DNA of 64,000 nucleotides from an uncultured bacterium (GTDB lineage: Bacteria; Bacteroidota; Bacteroidia; Bacteroidales; Bacteroidaceae). A program made the position numbers and the translations under genes. Below the pieces are notes generated by a model, which saw only the letters and a list, made by a program, of their open reading frames with translations, searched no databases and was not told the origin of the DNA. Positions 1-7,172 of this stretch are shown in pieces (positions within the stretch are counted from its first letter, which is position 1; every line of letters begins with the position of its first letter). The stretch is from positions 1 through 64,000 of the forward strand of contig CAJMNM010000013.1 of the NCBI GenBank assembly GCA_905214795.1, read 5' to 3'.

Positions 1-137
1 GCGCCGCCCATACCTACATAACGCGCCGAACCGGACAAGTCGGGTGACAAAAGATCCTCGTTGATATATGGTGTCTGTGAATAGCCGGCACCGCCCATAC
101 AGAGCATTCCTGCCAGCAATAGCATATTTCGTTTCAT
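1..137 (-). CDS. Outer-membrane protein, OMPP1/FadL/PorV-like (N-terminus only)
   Basis: Only the first 45 or so codons lie in the window; the gene runs off the left edge on the minus strand. The visible protein starts MKRNMLLLAGMLCMGGAGYS, a signal peptide, and then reads TPYINEDLLSPDLSGSARYVGMGG. The GSARYVGMGG stretch is typical of the N-terminus of Bacteroidales FadL/OMPP1-type outer-membrane beta-barrel proteins, where it opens the mature chain. It lies 57 bp downstream of the Thr/Pro-rich secreted protein gene and may be cotranscribed with it. The family call rests on this short N-terminus alone. Confidence 0.65.
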   Translation of the reverse strand, partial: MKRNMLLLAGMLCMGGAGYSQTPYINEDLLSPDLSGSARYVGMGG

Positions 138-194
138 TGTTGTTCTATTTTTACAGATTATCAAATTAATCGGTCCTGAAAAGCCGCCCTGCGG

Positions 195-1472
195 TTAACG
201 CCTGCCACCCCGTGTAGGAGCAACACGACCGCCACCGCCACCTGACGAACGGGTCGGAGCGCTATAAGACGGTGTAGACACTGTACTGCGCGTCGGTGTA
301 TAGCTCTGACGGGTGGTTGTAGTACTACGTGTCGGCGTGTAAGTCTGACGGGTAGTTGTAGTACTGCGCGTCGGTGTATAGCTCTGACGAGTGGTTGTAG
401 TACTGCGTGTCGGCGTATAAGTCTGACGATTGCTGTTTGTTGTCGTACGGTTAGGTGTCACACGGGTACCTGTTGTGGTAGTGGTACGGGTCGGTGTAAC
501 GCGTGTGCCGGTTGTGGTGGTACGGGTCGGAGTGACACGTGTACCGGTTGTCGTTCCGGTTGTTGTACCACGGGTTGGCGCTACGCGTGTACCGGTTGCT
601 CCGCCTCTGGTCGGTGTAACACGTGTGCCGGTTCCGCCACGTGCCGGACGTACATTGGCACCTGCCGAATTGCCGCGCCCGTTAAGCGTCTCACGATAGT
701 GTACGCTGGGCCTGTTGACCGGACGTCCGGCATAGTGCGGACCGCCCCATGACGGATGATGCCAGCCACCATACCAGGGATGATGCCAATGACCGCCATA
801 CCACGGGCCGTACCATGGATCATACCAGCCGCAGTACCACGGATTGTACCAGCCGCCATACCATCCCCAGCTCCAGCTGTAAGGACGGAATCCCCATCCC
901 CAGGTATAATAGGCACTGTTCCAGCTTGACGGAAACGCATAAGCATAAAAACCGTCATCGTAAACATTCCAGTAGATGGCATTCGGTCCGTAACACAAAT
1001 CCCAATAAAGCGGACTGCTCACCGGTATTCCCACTGTCGGTGAACAGAACATCAGGATGCGTTTGGTGTATTCATAATCACTTTCGGAGCCGTTAAAACC
1101 ATTCACCCAACGGCCTTCCGGCTCATTATCCTCTTCTGCCACTTCACGGGCCATAAGGGTCACACTGTCTTCAGCCGTCTCATCACTGAAACGGTAACGA
1201 CGATTATATTCGTCCACATCACGAATCTCACCTGTGGCGTCTCCGGTTGTCGCGTCGGTCGTCAGCCGGAAAGATGTAGAAGCGGAGTTTGTCGCTGTGG
1301 TTCTGGTTCCGGTTGTGGCAGACTCCGTCGTCGTGTTTGTTTTCGGAACCGATGTCTTCTCGGTCTTTTTCTTGGGGACGAAATACATATCGTCATATTG
1401 GGCATAGCTACACAGCGGCAGCAATGCCAGCATCATTGAAAATATTATTCCGTTTCTCATAACCATTCTCAT
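195..1472 (-). CDS. Secreted Gly/Trp/Tyr-rich and Thr/Pro-repeat protein
   Basis: A 425-residue exported protein of unknown function. It has an N-terminal signal peptide (hydrophobic stretch ending LCSYAQ), a Thr/Ser-rich linker, a middle domain of about residues 130-260 very rich in Trp, Tyr, Gly and His (repeats such as GGWYNPWYCGWYDPWYG), and a C-terminal third of Thr/Pro/Arg repeats (GTRVTPTR units, then 13-residue YTPTRSTTTTRQ units). Similar Bacteroides proteins have been annotated as vitellogenin-II-precursor-like, a name of no functional value. The Thr-rich tail might be a target for Bacteroidales O-glycosylation or a cell-wall spacer; this is inference. Three in-frame ATGs occur in the first five codons, so the exact start is uncertain. 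Confidence 0.8.
   Translation of the reverse strand: MRMVMRNGIIFSMMLALLPLCSYAQYDDMYFVPKKKTEKTSVPKTNTTTESATTGTRTTATNSASTSFRLTTDATTGDATGEIRDVDEYNRRYRFSDETAEDSVTLMAREVAEEDNEPEGRWVNGFNGSESDYEYTKRILMFCSPTVGIPVSSPLYWDLCYGPNAIYWNVYDDGFYAYAFPSSWNSAYYTWGWGFRPYSWSWGWYGGWYNPWYCGWYDPWYGPWYGGHWHHPWYGGWHHPSWGGPHYAGRPVNRPSVHYRETLNGRGNSAGANVRPARGGTGTRVTPTRGGATGTRVAPTRGTTTGTTTGTRVTPTRTTTTGTRVTPTRTTTTTGTRVTPNRTTTNSNRQTYTPTRSTTTTRQSYTPTRSTTTTRQTYTPTRSTTTTRQSYTPTRSTVSTPSYSAPTRSSGGGGGRVAPTRGGRR
274..428 (-). repeat. 39-bp in-frame tandem repeat array
   Basis: The TCTGACG core recurs at about 304, 343, 382 and 421, an exact 39-bp period, encoding 13-residue YTPTRSTTTTRQ-type units at the C-terminus of the secreted protein. 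Copies differ by a few synonymous or T/S-changing bases. A second, less regular GTRVTPTR block follows at about 430-640. Copy number could vary by slippage. Confidence 0.85.
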
Positions 1473-1512
1473 TTTAACTGTTCAAAATATACAGATTACG
1501 CTCTGTTTAATG

Positions 1513-1544
1513 CAAATATAATTCTTTCTGTGAGTGTTGGCAAA
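1513..1544 (-). promoter_or_regulatory. Bacteroidetes-type promoter for the secreted repeat protein
   Basis: On the minus strand TATATTTG (1520-1513) is a perfect -7 box, with TTTG (1544-1541) 20 nt upstream as the -33 element. It leaves a leader of about 35 nt before the ATG at 1472. Confidence 0.7.
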
Positions 1545-1595
1545 CACTAATTCATAATAAACGTTATGAAGCACCGTTTTTTGGGTATTTTAGCA

Positions 1596-1624
1596 TTGGT
1601 TGTCAACGAAAAAACGTATTTTTG
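1596..1624 (+). promoter_or_regulatory. Promoter for prmA
   Basis: TATTTTTG at 1617-1624 matches the TAnnTTTG -7 box; TTGG at 1596-1599 is a weak, slightly close -33 element. The prmA ATG is 69 nt beyond the box. Confidence 0.5.
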
Positions 1625-1692
1625 TACACTTTTAAACTTCGTGACAGCCCTTACAGAGGCCGGCACGTTTTTTTTAAATAAAAACATCTGCT

Positions 1693-2538
1693 ATGAAATA
1701 TTTGGAAGTGGCGTTCAGCCTCACACCCGACACCGAAGACCGCCGTGCCCTGCTCACCGCACTGGGCGGCATGGCCGGAATGGACAGTTTTACAGATACC
1801 GAGAGCGGACTGACCGGCTATGCGCCGGAAAACATGCTCGACACTACCCTGCTCGACGAACAGATTGCCGGTTTTCCTTTCGGCGACACAAAAATCACAT
1901 ATACCGTCAGACAGGCCGAAGACCGTAACTGGAACGAAGAATGGGAGAAAAACGGATTTACCGAGGTACGCATCGGTGACCGTATCTGTATTCATCCTTC
2001 AGACAGACAGCCTGAAGGGGGACCGGCAGAATATGACATCAGAATAAATCCCCGACAGGCTTTCGGCACAGGAACCCACCAGACCACATCCATGATTCTG
2101 GCTCATCTGGCCGACGCCGAACTGAACGGCAAGCGGGTTATCGATGCCGGTTGCGGCACCGGTGTATTGGGCATTTTCTGCGCCATGCGCGGAGCCGGAC
2201 ATGTGCTGGGCTATGACATCGACAACTGGAGTGTAGATAATACGAAAGACAACATGGCCCTGAACGGCATCGACCGGATGGAAGTGCGCGAAGGCGGCGT
2301 AGAAGTTCTTGCCGGAGAAACGGGTTACGACCTGATTATAGCAAACATCAACCGTAACATTCTGTTGGCCGATGTCCCACAAATGATACATGCCCTGCGC
2401 CCCGACGGCAAGGTGATACTCAGCGGATTCTACGAGGAAGATGTACCGCTGTTGACCGAGATGGCTGACGGATTAGGACTGCACCTCACACACCGCACCG
2501 AGAAAGACGGTTGGGTGATGCTGGAACTGAGCCACTAA
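1693..2538 (+). CDS. prmA: Ribosomal protein L11 methyltransferase PrmA
   Basis: A 281-residue SAM-dependent methyltransferase expected to trimethylate ribosomal protein L11 in the cytoplasm. The N-terminal third matches the L11-recognition domain (including the RNWNEEWEKNGF stretch). The catalytic domain carries PRQAFGTGTHQTT, the SAM-binding loop VIDAGCGTGVLGIFCAMRG and the NINRNIL motif that sits where many methyltransferases have NPPY. Length is usual for Bacteroidales PrmA. It has its own promoter and no cotranscribed neighbour; downstream is a 0.9-kb gene-free repeat region. The identification is firm from motif order and overall similarity. Confidence 0.93.
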   Translation: MKYLEVAFSLTPDTEDRRALLTALGGMAGMDSFTDTESGLTGYAPENMLDTTLLDEQIAGFPFGDTKITYTVRQAEDRNWNEEWEKNGFTEVRIGDRICIHPSDRQPEGGPAEYDIRINPRQAFGTGTHQTTSMILAHLADAELNGKRVIDAGCGTGVLGIFCAMRGAGHVLGYDIDNWSVDNTKDNMALNGIDRMEVREGGVEVLAGETGYDLIIANINRNILLADVPQMIHALRPDGKVILSGFYEEDVPLLTEMADGLGLHLTHRTEKDGWVMLELSH

Positions 2539-2606
2539 AAAAGGTAAAGAATATTTATACGGATTTTTTTCACCAGGCGCTACAGCCCTTTATGCACGTA
2601 ATACCC

Positions 2607-2673
2607 AAAAAGTCCTTCACCCCTTCACAAGTGGTCATAAGGATTTATAAAACAGCATATTGCGTGTGAAGGA
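2607..2673 (+). repeat. Dispersed repeat module A, copy 1
   Basis: Begins AAAAAGTCCTTCACCCCTTC and ends with TTGCGTGTGAAGGA. The same opening, the following GTCATA and the TTGCGTGTGAA segment recur in the same spacing and orientation at 53369-53434. By eye about three quarters of positions agree. Confidence 0.75.
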
Positions 2674-2699
2674 TTATCGTTAAAAGTCCTTCACACGCA
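2661..2699. repeat. Perfect 13-bp inverted repeat
   Basis: TGCGTGTGAAGGA at 2661-2673 and TCCTTCACACGCA at 2687-2699 are exact reverse complements around a 13-nt loop, followed by TTTTTTC. It could terminate prmA transcription, but the arms are built from the GTGAAGG motif of the region, so it may instead belong to the element. Confidence 0.75.
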
Positions 2700-2841
2700 T
2701 TTTTTCAAAACTAAAAAAATTCAAGACATTATATTCCGTGAAAATTATTGTTTCGCAAGCGTAAGCAAGCTCTATTGCACACGTTTACGAAATATATTGA
2801 CACCCTAAAAACCGGATTTTCCGGCCCACAGACCCTGCTTT

Positions 2842-2946
2842 CAAAACGCATACGGTTACGAGTTTTTTTCTGCACGGTTACGAATTTAATCCTGCACTTT
2901 ATGAATATTTTTCTGCACTGTTACGGTTACGCCCGTAACCGTACGG
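2842..2946 (+). repeat. Dispersed repeat module B, copy 1 (GGTTACG/CTGCAC units)
   Basis: Three imperfect units of about 21-25 bp with the consensus GGTTACGAATTTTTCTGCAC, ending in a perfect 9-bp palindrome with a 2-nt centre (ACGGTTACG 2923-2931, CGTAACCGT 2934-2942). The reverse complement of 53600-53702 matches this block at roughly nine positions in ten, including 30 identical bases at its start. Confidence 0.8.
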
Positions 2947-3464
2947 AAAAAAATTTGTAAACGGTTACGGATAAAATAACCGCACATAAAATATTTTTCA
3001 ACCAAGATTCATATAACGGGCTCTCCTCAAAAAGTTAAAATCCGTCATCATCCGTCAAAAACCCATAAAATAAAAGGTCTGTCATTACTTTTTGACAATA
3101 AAAAGTCATAAGAGAATCCAAATATGTAAATATATTATCAAAATTCAATCTTATGATGAGTGTCATGCAGGCGTTACCCGATGTGAAGGCAGACATATGA
3201 TATGTGAAGGAGAAATGAAGTTTATCCTTCACATACAACTATATGTAAATCAGAATATTATAACAAGATGTGAAGGAGTGAAGGATAAAATGGAAAAAAC
3301 CAAACTTACTGGGGAAGACACAGCCAAAATATCCGGCCCCGACTAGAAAGACATCTTGCCTGAGCAGCCCTTCACAATATCATGAAAAAAGACAAGAAGA
3401 AAAAACTATCCTTCACACAGTATGTAAAAGAAAATATCCTAAATTCCAAAAACATATGGGACAC

Positions 3465-4412
3465 CTACTCCGCCCAGTCCTCACCGTAAAGGTCGGATTC
3501 CTTAATGGTCAAATCCATCATTTGCTGCAGCGAACCATTAAAGATATTACAGTCTACATCGCCTTTTATACCCTCAACCTTTCCACAATCGGTATGTTGC
3601 CAGAAATGCCATTTGCCCTTATACGAAAGTTTCTCTACATAATAATGAGCTATCCAATATGGATAAGCATCGAACATCGGATCGTTGAGATAACGCAACT
3701 TGAACTTATAACCGGTATAGATAATCGGTTTAACATGGTATTTGTTCTCCACTATATCGAGCCATGTCTTGACCGCCTTACGAAGCTGCGCGTCGGTCAG
3801 TTCACCGGCCTTTTCCACGTCGAGCACAGGAGGAAGATCGCCGGGTTCAAGATGTACCTGCCTAAGGAAAAAACGTGCCTGTGCGGCTGCGTCTACATCG
3901 GGAGTAAAAAAGTGATAAGCGCCTCGTAATATGTCGTTTTGCCTGGCTTCATAAAAGTTTTGGTTGAAGTTCTCGTCAATAATGGATGTGCCTTCCGTGG
4001 CCTTGATAAACACAAAGCGGATTGGCTTTGAATCGAGACTGGCGTTGCGTACACGCTCCCAATCAATATCTGCCTGATAATGCGACACATCAATGCCATG
4101 GATGTCAAAACCGGCGGGATAAACCGGGTCACTGTACATGGCTTTCCATCTAAAAGAATACGGTCTGACAAAAAAATAATTGAAAGCCAACACATAAACA
4201 GCGGCTATCAGTACAGCACCTGTCAGCACGGCCCATGACGGCCACCTTTTGAAAAAAGCAAACCGGCCGGTTTTCTTCTTTCTGCTCCGCGGTTTGCGCG
4301 GATGTGAAGCCGAACTGCCCGAACGGACTACACGGGAGGCTTGTCCGCCACTCCTGCGGCGAAGCGTCTGTCCTGTTGTAACTCGTTTTTTATCTGTCGG
4401 TATCGTGCCCAT
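3465..4412 (-). CDS. Membrane-anchored GH25 family lysozyme
   Basis: About 315 residues. A basic, Ser/Arg-rich cytoplasmic N-terminus precedes one transmembrane helix (WAVLTGAVLIAAVYVLAFNY), followed by a glycoside hydrolase 25 domain that would cut the MurNAc-GlcNAc bond of peptidoglycan from the periplasmic side. GH25 landmarks are GIDVSHYQADIDW, FIKATEGTS, GAYHFF, PPVLDVE (the catalytic acid pair region) and PIIYTGY. The ATG at 4412 is preferred; the reading frame extends only to a TTG at 4436. A second GH25 gene occurs at 41.1 kb. It is separated from pfp by a strong terminator, so it should have its own promoter, which I could not identify. Confidence 0.85.
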   Translation of the reverse strand: MGTIPTDKKRVTTGQTLRRRSGGQASRVVRSGSSASHPRKPRSRKKKTGRFAFFKRWPSWAVLTGAVLIAAVYVLAFNYFFVRPYSFRWKAMYSDPVYPAGFDIHGIDVSHYQADIDWERVRNASLDSKPIRFVFIKATEGTSIIDENFNQNFYEARQNDILRGAYHFFTPDVDAAAQARFFLRQVHLEPGDLPPVLDVEKAGELTDAQLRKAVKTWLDIVENKYHVKPIIYTGYKFKLRYLNDPMFDAYPYWIAHYYVEKLSYKGKWHFWQHTDCGKVEGIKGDVDCNIFNGSLQQMMDLTIKESDLYGEDWAE

Positions 4413-4453
4413 TGCTGTTTTCGCGCGTACGTGCAATTGATATGCACATGAAA

Positions 4454-4487
4454 ATCAGTCCCCCCCCACACGCGAGGGGGGACTGAT
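4454..4487 (-). terminator. Rho-independent terminator of pfp
   Basis: A 12-bp GC-rich stem: ATCAGTCCCCCC at 4454-4465 pairs with GGGGGGACTGAT at 4476-4487. It lies 36 bp past the pfp stop codon and is followed on the minus strand by TTTTCAT. Confidence 0.85.
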
Positions 4488-4523
4488 GAAATAAAATGAA
4501 AATGCTTTTGTTTCAGAGAAAAA

Positions 4524-6161
4524 TTACTTAGCCTGCTCCAACTGAAGTGTCTTAGTCGGCTGGTCGCATACTTCTGTCGGACCGAAGTACTGGATAGGAC
4601 CAGGATAAACGAAGCAAGTCTCACGTGCCCACTTGTCACGTTTTGCGGCAAAAGCCTTGAATGGCGCGCCATCCAAACGTACAAGAGCCTTCTTGATAAC
4701 CGGTTTCATCTCGCCGTGACGTTTCTCCATGTTCATCATCATAGTGATAGGCACACCACCGGCAACCCATTCAGCTGCAGGAGCAGTAGTATTCTTAACG
4801 ATAGCCATGTAACCGGTCTTACCGTTGGCAATCAGCATAGAGGCGCTTGTACCCAACGCATAGCAGTAATCGGCATCGTAGTTAGACGGCGCAGCGCAAC
4901 GTCCTTCGTAACCGAAGAAGTGGTGCAAAGCGGCGAACTTGCCTGTATATTTGCCTTCCTTCTTCCAAGCCTCGAGCTTGCTTGCCACCATTTCAGAAAG
5001 CAACTTCTCGGTCTCGATCAAAGATACCTGTACGTTTCCGTGCGGGTCGCGCTCCATAGTAAGCTGAGCAGCTACGCCGAGCGGAAGAGATTCGTAAACG
5101 GCCTTGTTCTGAGCAGACAGCTTGCCAAGAATCCATTCGCGCTGCTGGTCTTTTGCCACGCTCTCGCCTTCCGGAGTAGCAAGAAGGTCGTTCAGTTCGG
5201 CAATCAGGTTCTTCATGGCCGGGATGAACTCAATCAGACCTTCAGGAATCAATACTGTACCGAAGTTGTTGCCATCGGCAGCACGGTCGGCAACAGCCTG
5301 TGCGATGTAAGTCACGATATCATCAAGAGTCTGGTTCTTTGCCTCAACCTCTTCTGATACGATACAGATGTTAGGCTGGCACTGCAAAGCACACTCCAGA
5401 GCGATGTGAGAAGCTGAACGGCCCATCAACTTGATGAAGTGCCAGTACTTGCGTGCTGAATTGGCGTCACGCTGAATGTTACCGATAACCTCAGCATAAG
5501 TCTTGCAGGCTGTATCGAAACCGAATGAAGTCTCAATCTGGTCGTTCTTCAAGTCACCGTCGATAGTCTTAGGACAACCGATTACCTGTACGCCGTAGTT
5601 CTTTGCAGCATAATACTCTGCCAATACACACGCGTTGGTATTTGAGTCGTCACCACCAACGATAACAACAGCCTTGATGTCAAGCTGACGGATAATCTGC
5701 AGACCTTTCTCGAACTGCTCTTCCTTTTCCAGCTTTGTACGACCTGAACCAATCATATCGAAACCACCGGTGTTACGGTACTCGTCGATGATGTCGGCTG
5801 TCAGTTCAATATAGTTGTGATCAACCAAACCGCCGGGGCCGAGAATGAAACCGTAAAGCTTATTGGCCGGATTCAGACGCTTCAAACCGTCGAACAGACC
5901 ACAAATCACGTTATGACCACCAGGAGCCTGACCACCAGACAGGATTACACCCACATTAGTCTGAGGGTAAGTCTTGTCCTCGCCCGGTACGAACTCGATA
6001 AGAGGCATACCGTAAGTGTTAGGGAACAATTTCTTGATTTCTTCCTGGTCTGCCACAGACTGAGTGGGCTCGCCTTCCTTTACAGAGACACTACCCTGCA
6101 AGCCTTTCGGCAATTTGGGCTGATAAGCGGCTCTGGCAATTTGCAATGCGCTTTTTTCCAT
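4524..6161 (-). CDS. pfp: Diphosphate-fructose-6-phosphate 1-phosphotransferase
   Basis: A 545-residue PPi-dependent phosphofructokinase that interconverts fructose 6-phosphate and fructose 1,6-bisphosphate using pyrophosphate, the glycolytic PFK of many Bacteroidetes. It has the long (plant-beta/Bacteroides) form. Landmarks are ILSGGQAPGGHN near the N-terminus, the GGDDSNTNA motif, whose second Asp marks PPi rather than ATP specificity, PKTIDGDLKN with the catalytic Asp, and the substrate-binding LMGRSASHIALEC. It is a single-gene unit ending in a strong terminator and is divergent from the 89-residue gene at 6.3 kb. A TAATTTTG box (minus strand, 6211-6204) is a likely -7 element. Confidence 0.95.
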   Translation of the reverse strand: MEKSALQIARAAYQPKLPKGLQGSVSVKEGEPTQSVADQEEIKKLFPNTYGMPLIEFVPGEDKTYPQTNVGVILSGGQAPGGHNVICGLFDGLKRLNPANKLYGFILGPGGLVDHNYIELTADIIDEYRNTGGFDMIGSGRTKLEKEEQFEKGLQIIRQLDIKAVVIVGGDDSNTNACVLAEYYAAKNYGVQVIGCPKTIDGDLKNDQIETSFGFDTACKTYAEVIGNIQRDANSARKYWHFIKLMGRSASHIALECALQCQPNICIVSEEVEAKNQTLDDIVTYIAQAVADRAADGNNFGTVLIPEGLIEFIPAMKNLIAELNDLLATPEGESVAKDQQREWILGKLSAQNKAVYESLPLGVAAQLTMERDPHGNVQVSLIETEKLLSEMVASKLEAWKKEGKYTGKFAALHHFFGYEGRCAAPSNYDADYCYALGTSASMLIANGKTGYMAIVKNTTAPAAEWVAGGVPITMMMNMEKRHGEMKPVIKKALVRLDGAPFKAFAAKRDKWARETCFVYPGPIQYFGPTEVCDQPTKTLQLEQAK

Positions 6162-6282
6162 AATACTTTATTATTTAAATTATAAAACTCGCTATTTCTG
6201 AGACAAAATTAATGTTTTTTGTCGGAATAGAGAAGAAATCGGGCAAAAACATATTTTTTTCCTTTTTACATTAGCTTTTCTG

Positions 6283-6312
6283 TTTGCGTTTCAAACTTTT
6301 TTCTTATCTTTA
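6283..6312 (+). promoter_or_regulatory. Promoter for the 6.3-kb operon
   Basis: TTTG at 6283-6286 and TATCTTTA at 6305-6312, spaced 18 nt, match the Bacteroidetes -33/-7 pattern with one change in the last base. The first ATG is 25 nt downstream. Confidence 0.6.
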
Positions 6313-6336
6313 CCACGTTGTTTAAATTTAAAAATC

Positions 6337-6606
6337 ATGGCAAACAGAAGAGATTTAAAAAAGAACATTAATTATATCTGCAGCGAGTTATTTGCAGAGT
6401 GTGTGGCAATGATGCATTACAATCTGAACGTCAAGCAGGAAGACGTAGATAATATTATGGCACGTATCCTGTGGACCCAGGATGAGTTCATCAGTCGCAT
6501 AAGCCACACCGAACCCGGTAATGTAAAAGGATTCTATAAGAAACTCAGAGCGGACTTTAACGCACAAGTGGAAGAAATTGTAAATTCTATCAGCCAGCTT
6601 TGCTAA
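6337..6606 (+). CDS. Small conserved hypothetical protein
   Basis: An 89-residue protein with no recognised domain. The sequence (MANRRDLKKNINYICSELFA at the start, then a mostly helical, acidic and amphipathic chain) lacks a signal peptide or membrane segment, so a cytosolic helical protein is likely. It resembles short hypotheticals found throughout Bacteroidales. It is the first gene of a unit with its own promoter; its stop codon TAA shares one base with the ATG of the acyltransferase gene (TAATG), indicating translational coupling. Confidence 0.8.
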   Translation: MANRRDLKKNINYICSELFAECVAMMHYNLNVKQEDVDNIMARILWTQDEFISRISHTEPGNVKGFYKKLRADFNAQVEEIVNSISQLC

Positions 6607-7163
6607 TGATAAGACGGATTTGCAGTTTCCTGCTTTTTAAAGTCATGGGATGGCAGGCTAATGTAACCGTTCCCATGGGTGAAAAGTATATTATCGCACT
6701 GGCTCCCCACACCAGCAACATGGATTTTATCATCGGACTGCTTTACAGCAGGGCAATGGGTATACGTTCAGACTTCTTAATGAAAAAAGAATGGTTTTTC
6801 TGGCCCGTTGGTATATTAATGCGCAAACTGGGAGGTATTCCGGTCAACCGAAGCCGGAAAACAAGCATGACCGACCAGCTGGCACAAATCGCAACGGAAC
6901 GGAAAACTTTTCATCTGACCATCACGCCCGAAGGTACACGCTCGCGGACCAAGGACTGGAAAAAAGGATTCTATTACATTGCCCTGAAGGCCGGACTGCC
7001 TATTCTGCTGTATGGTGTGGATTATCCCTCTAAATACATCTGCTGCACAAAATGCATCATCCCCGACGGAAGAGTGGATGAGCAGATGCATGAAATCAAG
7101 CTTTATTTCAAGGACTTCAGGGGCAGACACCCTGAGAAATTTGACACGGGACTACCTGAATAA
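6606..7163 (+). CDS. 1-acyl-glycerol-3-phosphate acyltransferase-like (PlsC family)
   Basis: About 185 residues. It carries the LPLAT/PlsC signatures: HTSNMD (the H-x4-D catalytic motif), the FLMKKEWFFWPVG segment, GGIPVNR and the acceptor-binding EGTRSRT. It would transfer an acyl chain onto lysophosphatidic acid or a related lipid at the inner membrane; the short form without obvious extra helices could act on another acceptor. The start is the ATG at 6606, overlapping the previous stop; the frame extends slightly upstream only through a TTG. The next gene begins 10 bp later, so the three genes look like an operon. Confidence 0.85.
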   Translation: MIRRICSFLLFKVMGWQANVTVPMGEKYIIALAPHTSNMDFIIGLLYSRAMGIRSDFLMKKEWFFWPVGILMRKLGGIPVNRSRKTSMTDQLAQIATERKTFHLTITPEGTRSRTKDWKKGFYYIALKAGLPILLYGVDYPSKYICCTKCIIPDGRVDEQMHEIKLYFKDFRGRHPEKFDTGLPE

Positions 7164-7172
7164 CAAAGAAAA

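Larger units (their letters stand above)
2539..3464. other. Gene-free region rich in GTGAAGG motifs and palindromes
   Basis: There is no credible gene in these 926 bp. The stretch holds about ten copies of GTGAAGG/CCTTCAC, a 13-bp hairpin, a short GGTTACG/CTGCAC tandem array and a 9-bp palindrome. Two of its parts recur at 53.37-53.70 kb upstream of the VapE-family gene. The only open frame of note (2748-2960) lies inside the repeat and is not conserved as a gene, since the homologous copy reads in a different context. It is probably a remnant or a non-coding satellite of the element carrying vapE. Confidence 0.7.

Noticed and set aside
274..428. Possible CRISPR array because of regular 39-bp spacing
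   Set aside because: The units are contiguous with no unique spacers and encode an in-frame protein repeat; no cas genes nearby.
430..699. Val-rich repetitive frame opposite the Thr/Pro repeat protein
   Set aside because: Its repeats mirror the real gene's repeats; no independent evidence.
2748..2960. Short open frame in module B, and its counterpart at 53414-53770
   Set aside because: They share residues only because they read the same noncoding repeat; starts and ends differ and no promoter serves them.
3382..3489. 36-codon frame (MKKDKKKKLSFTQYVKEN...)
   Set aside because: It includes a GTGAAGG-type motif of the repeat region and runs into the end of the GH25 gene on the other strand; no sign of conservation.
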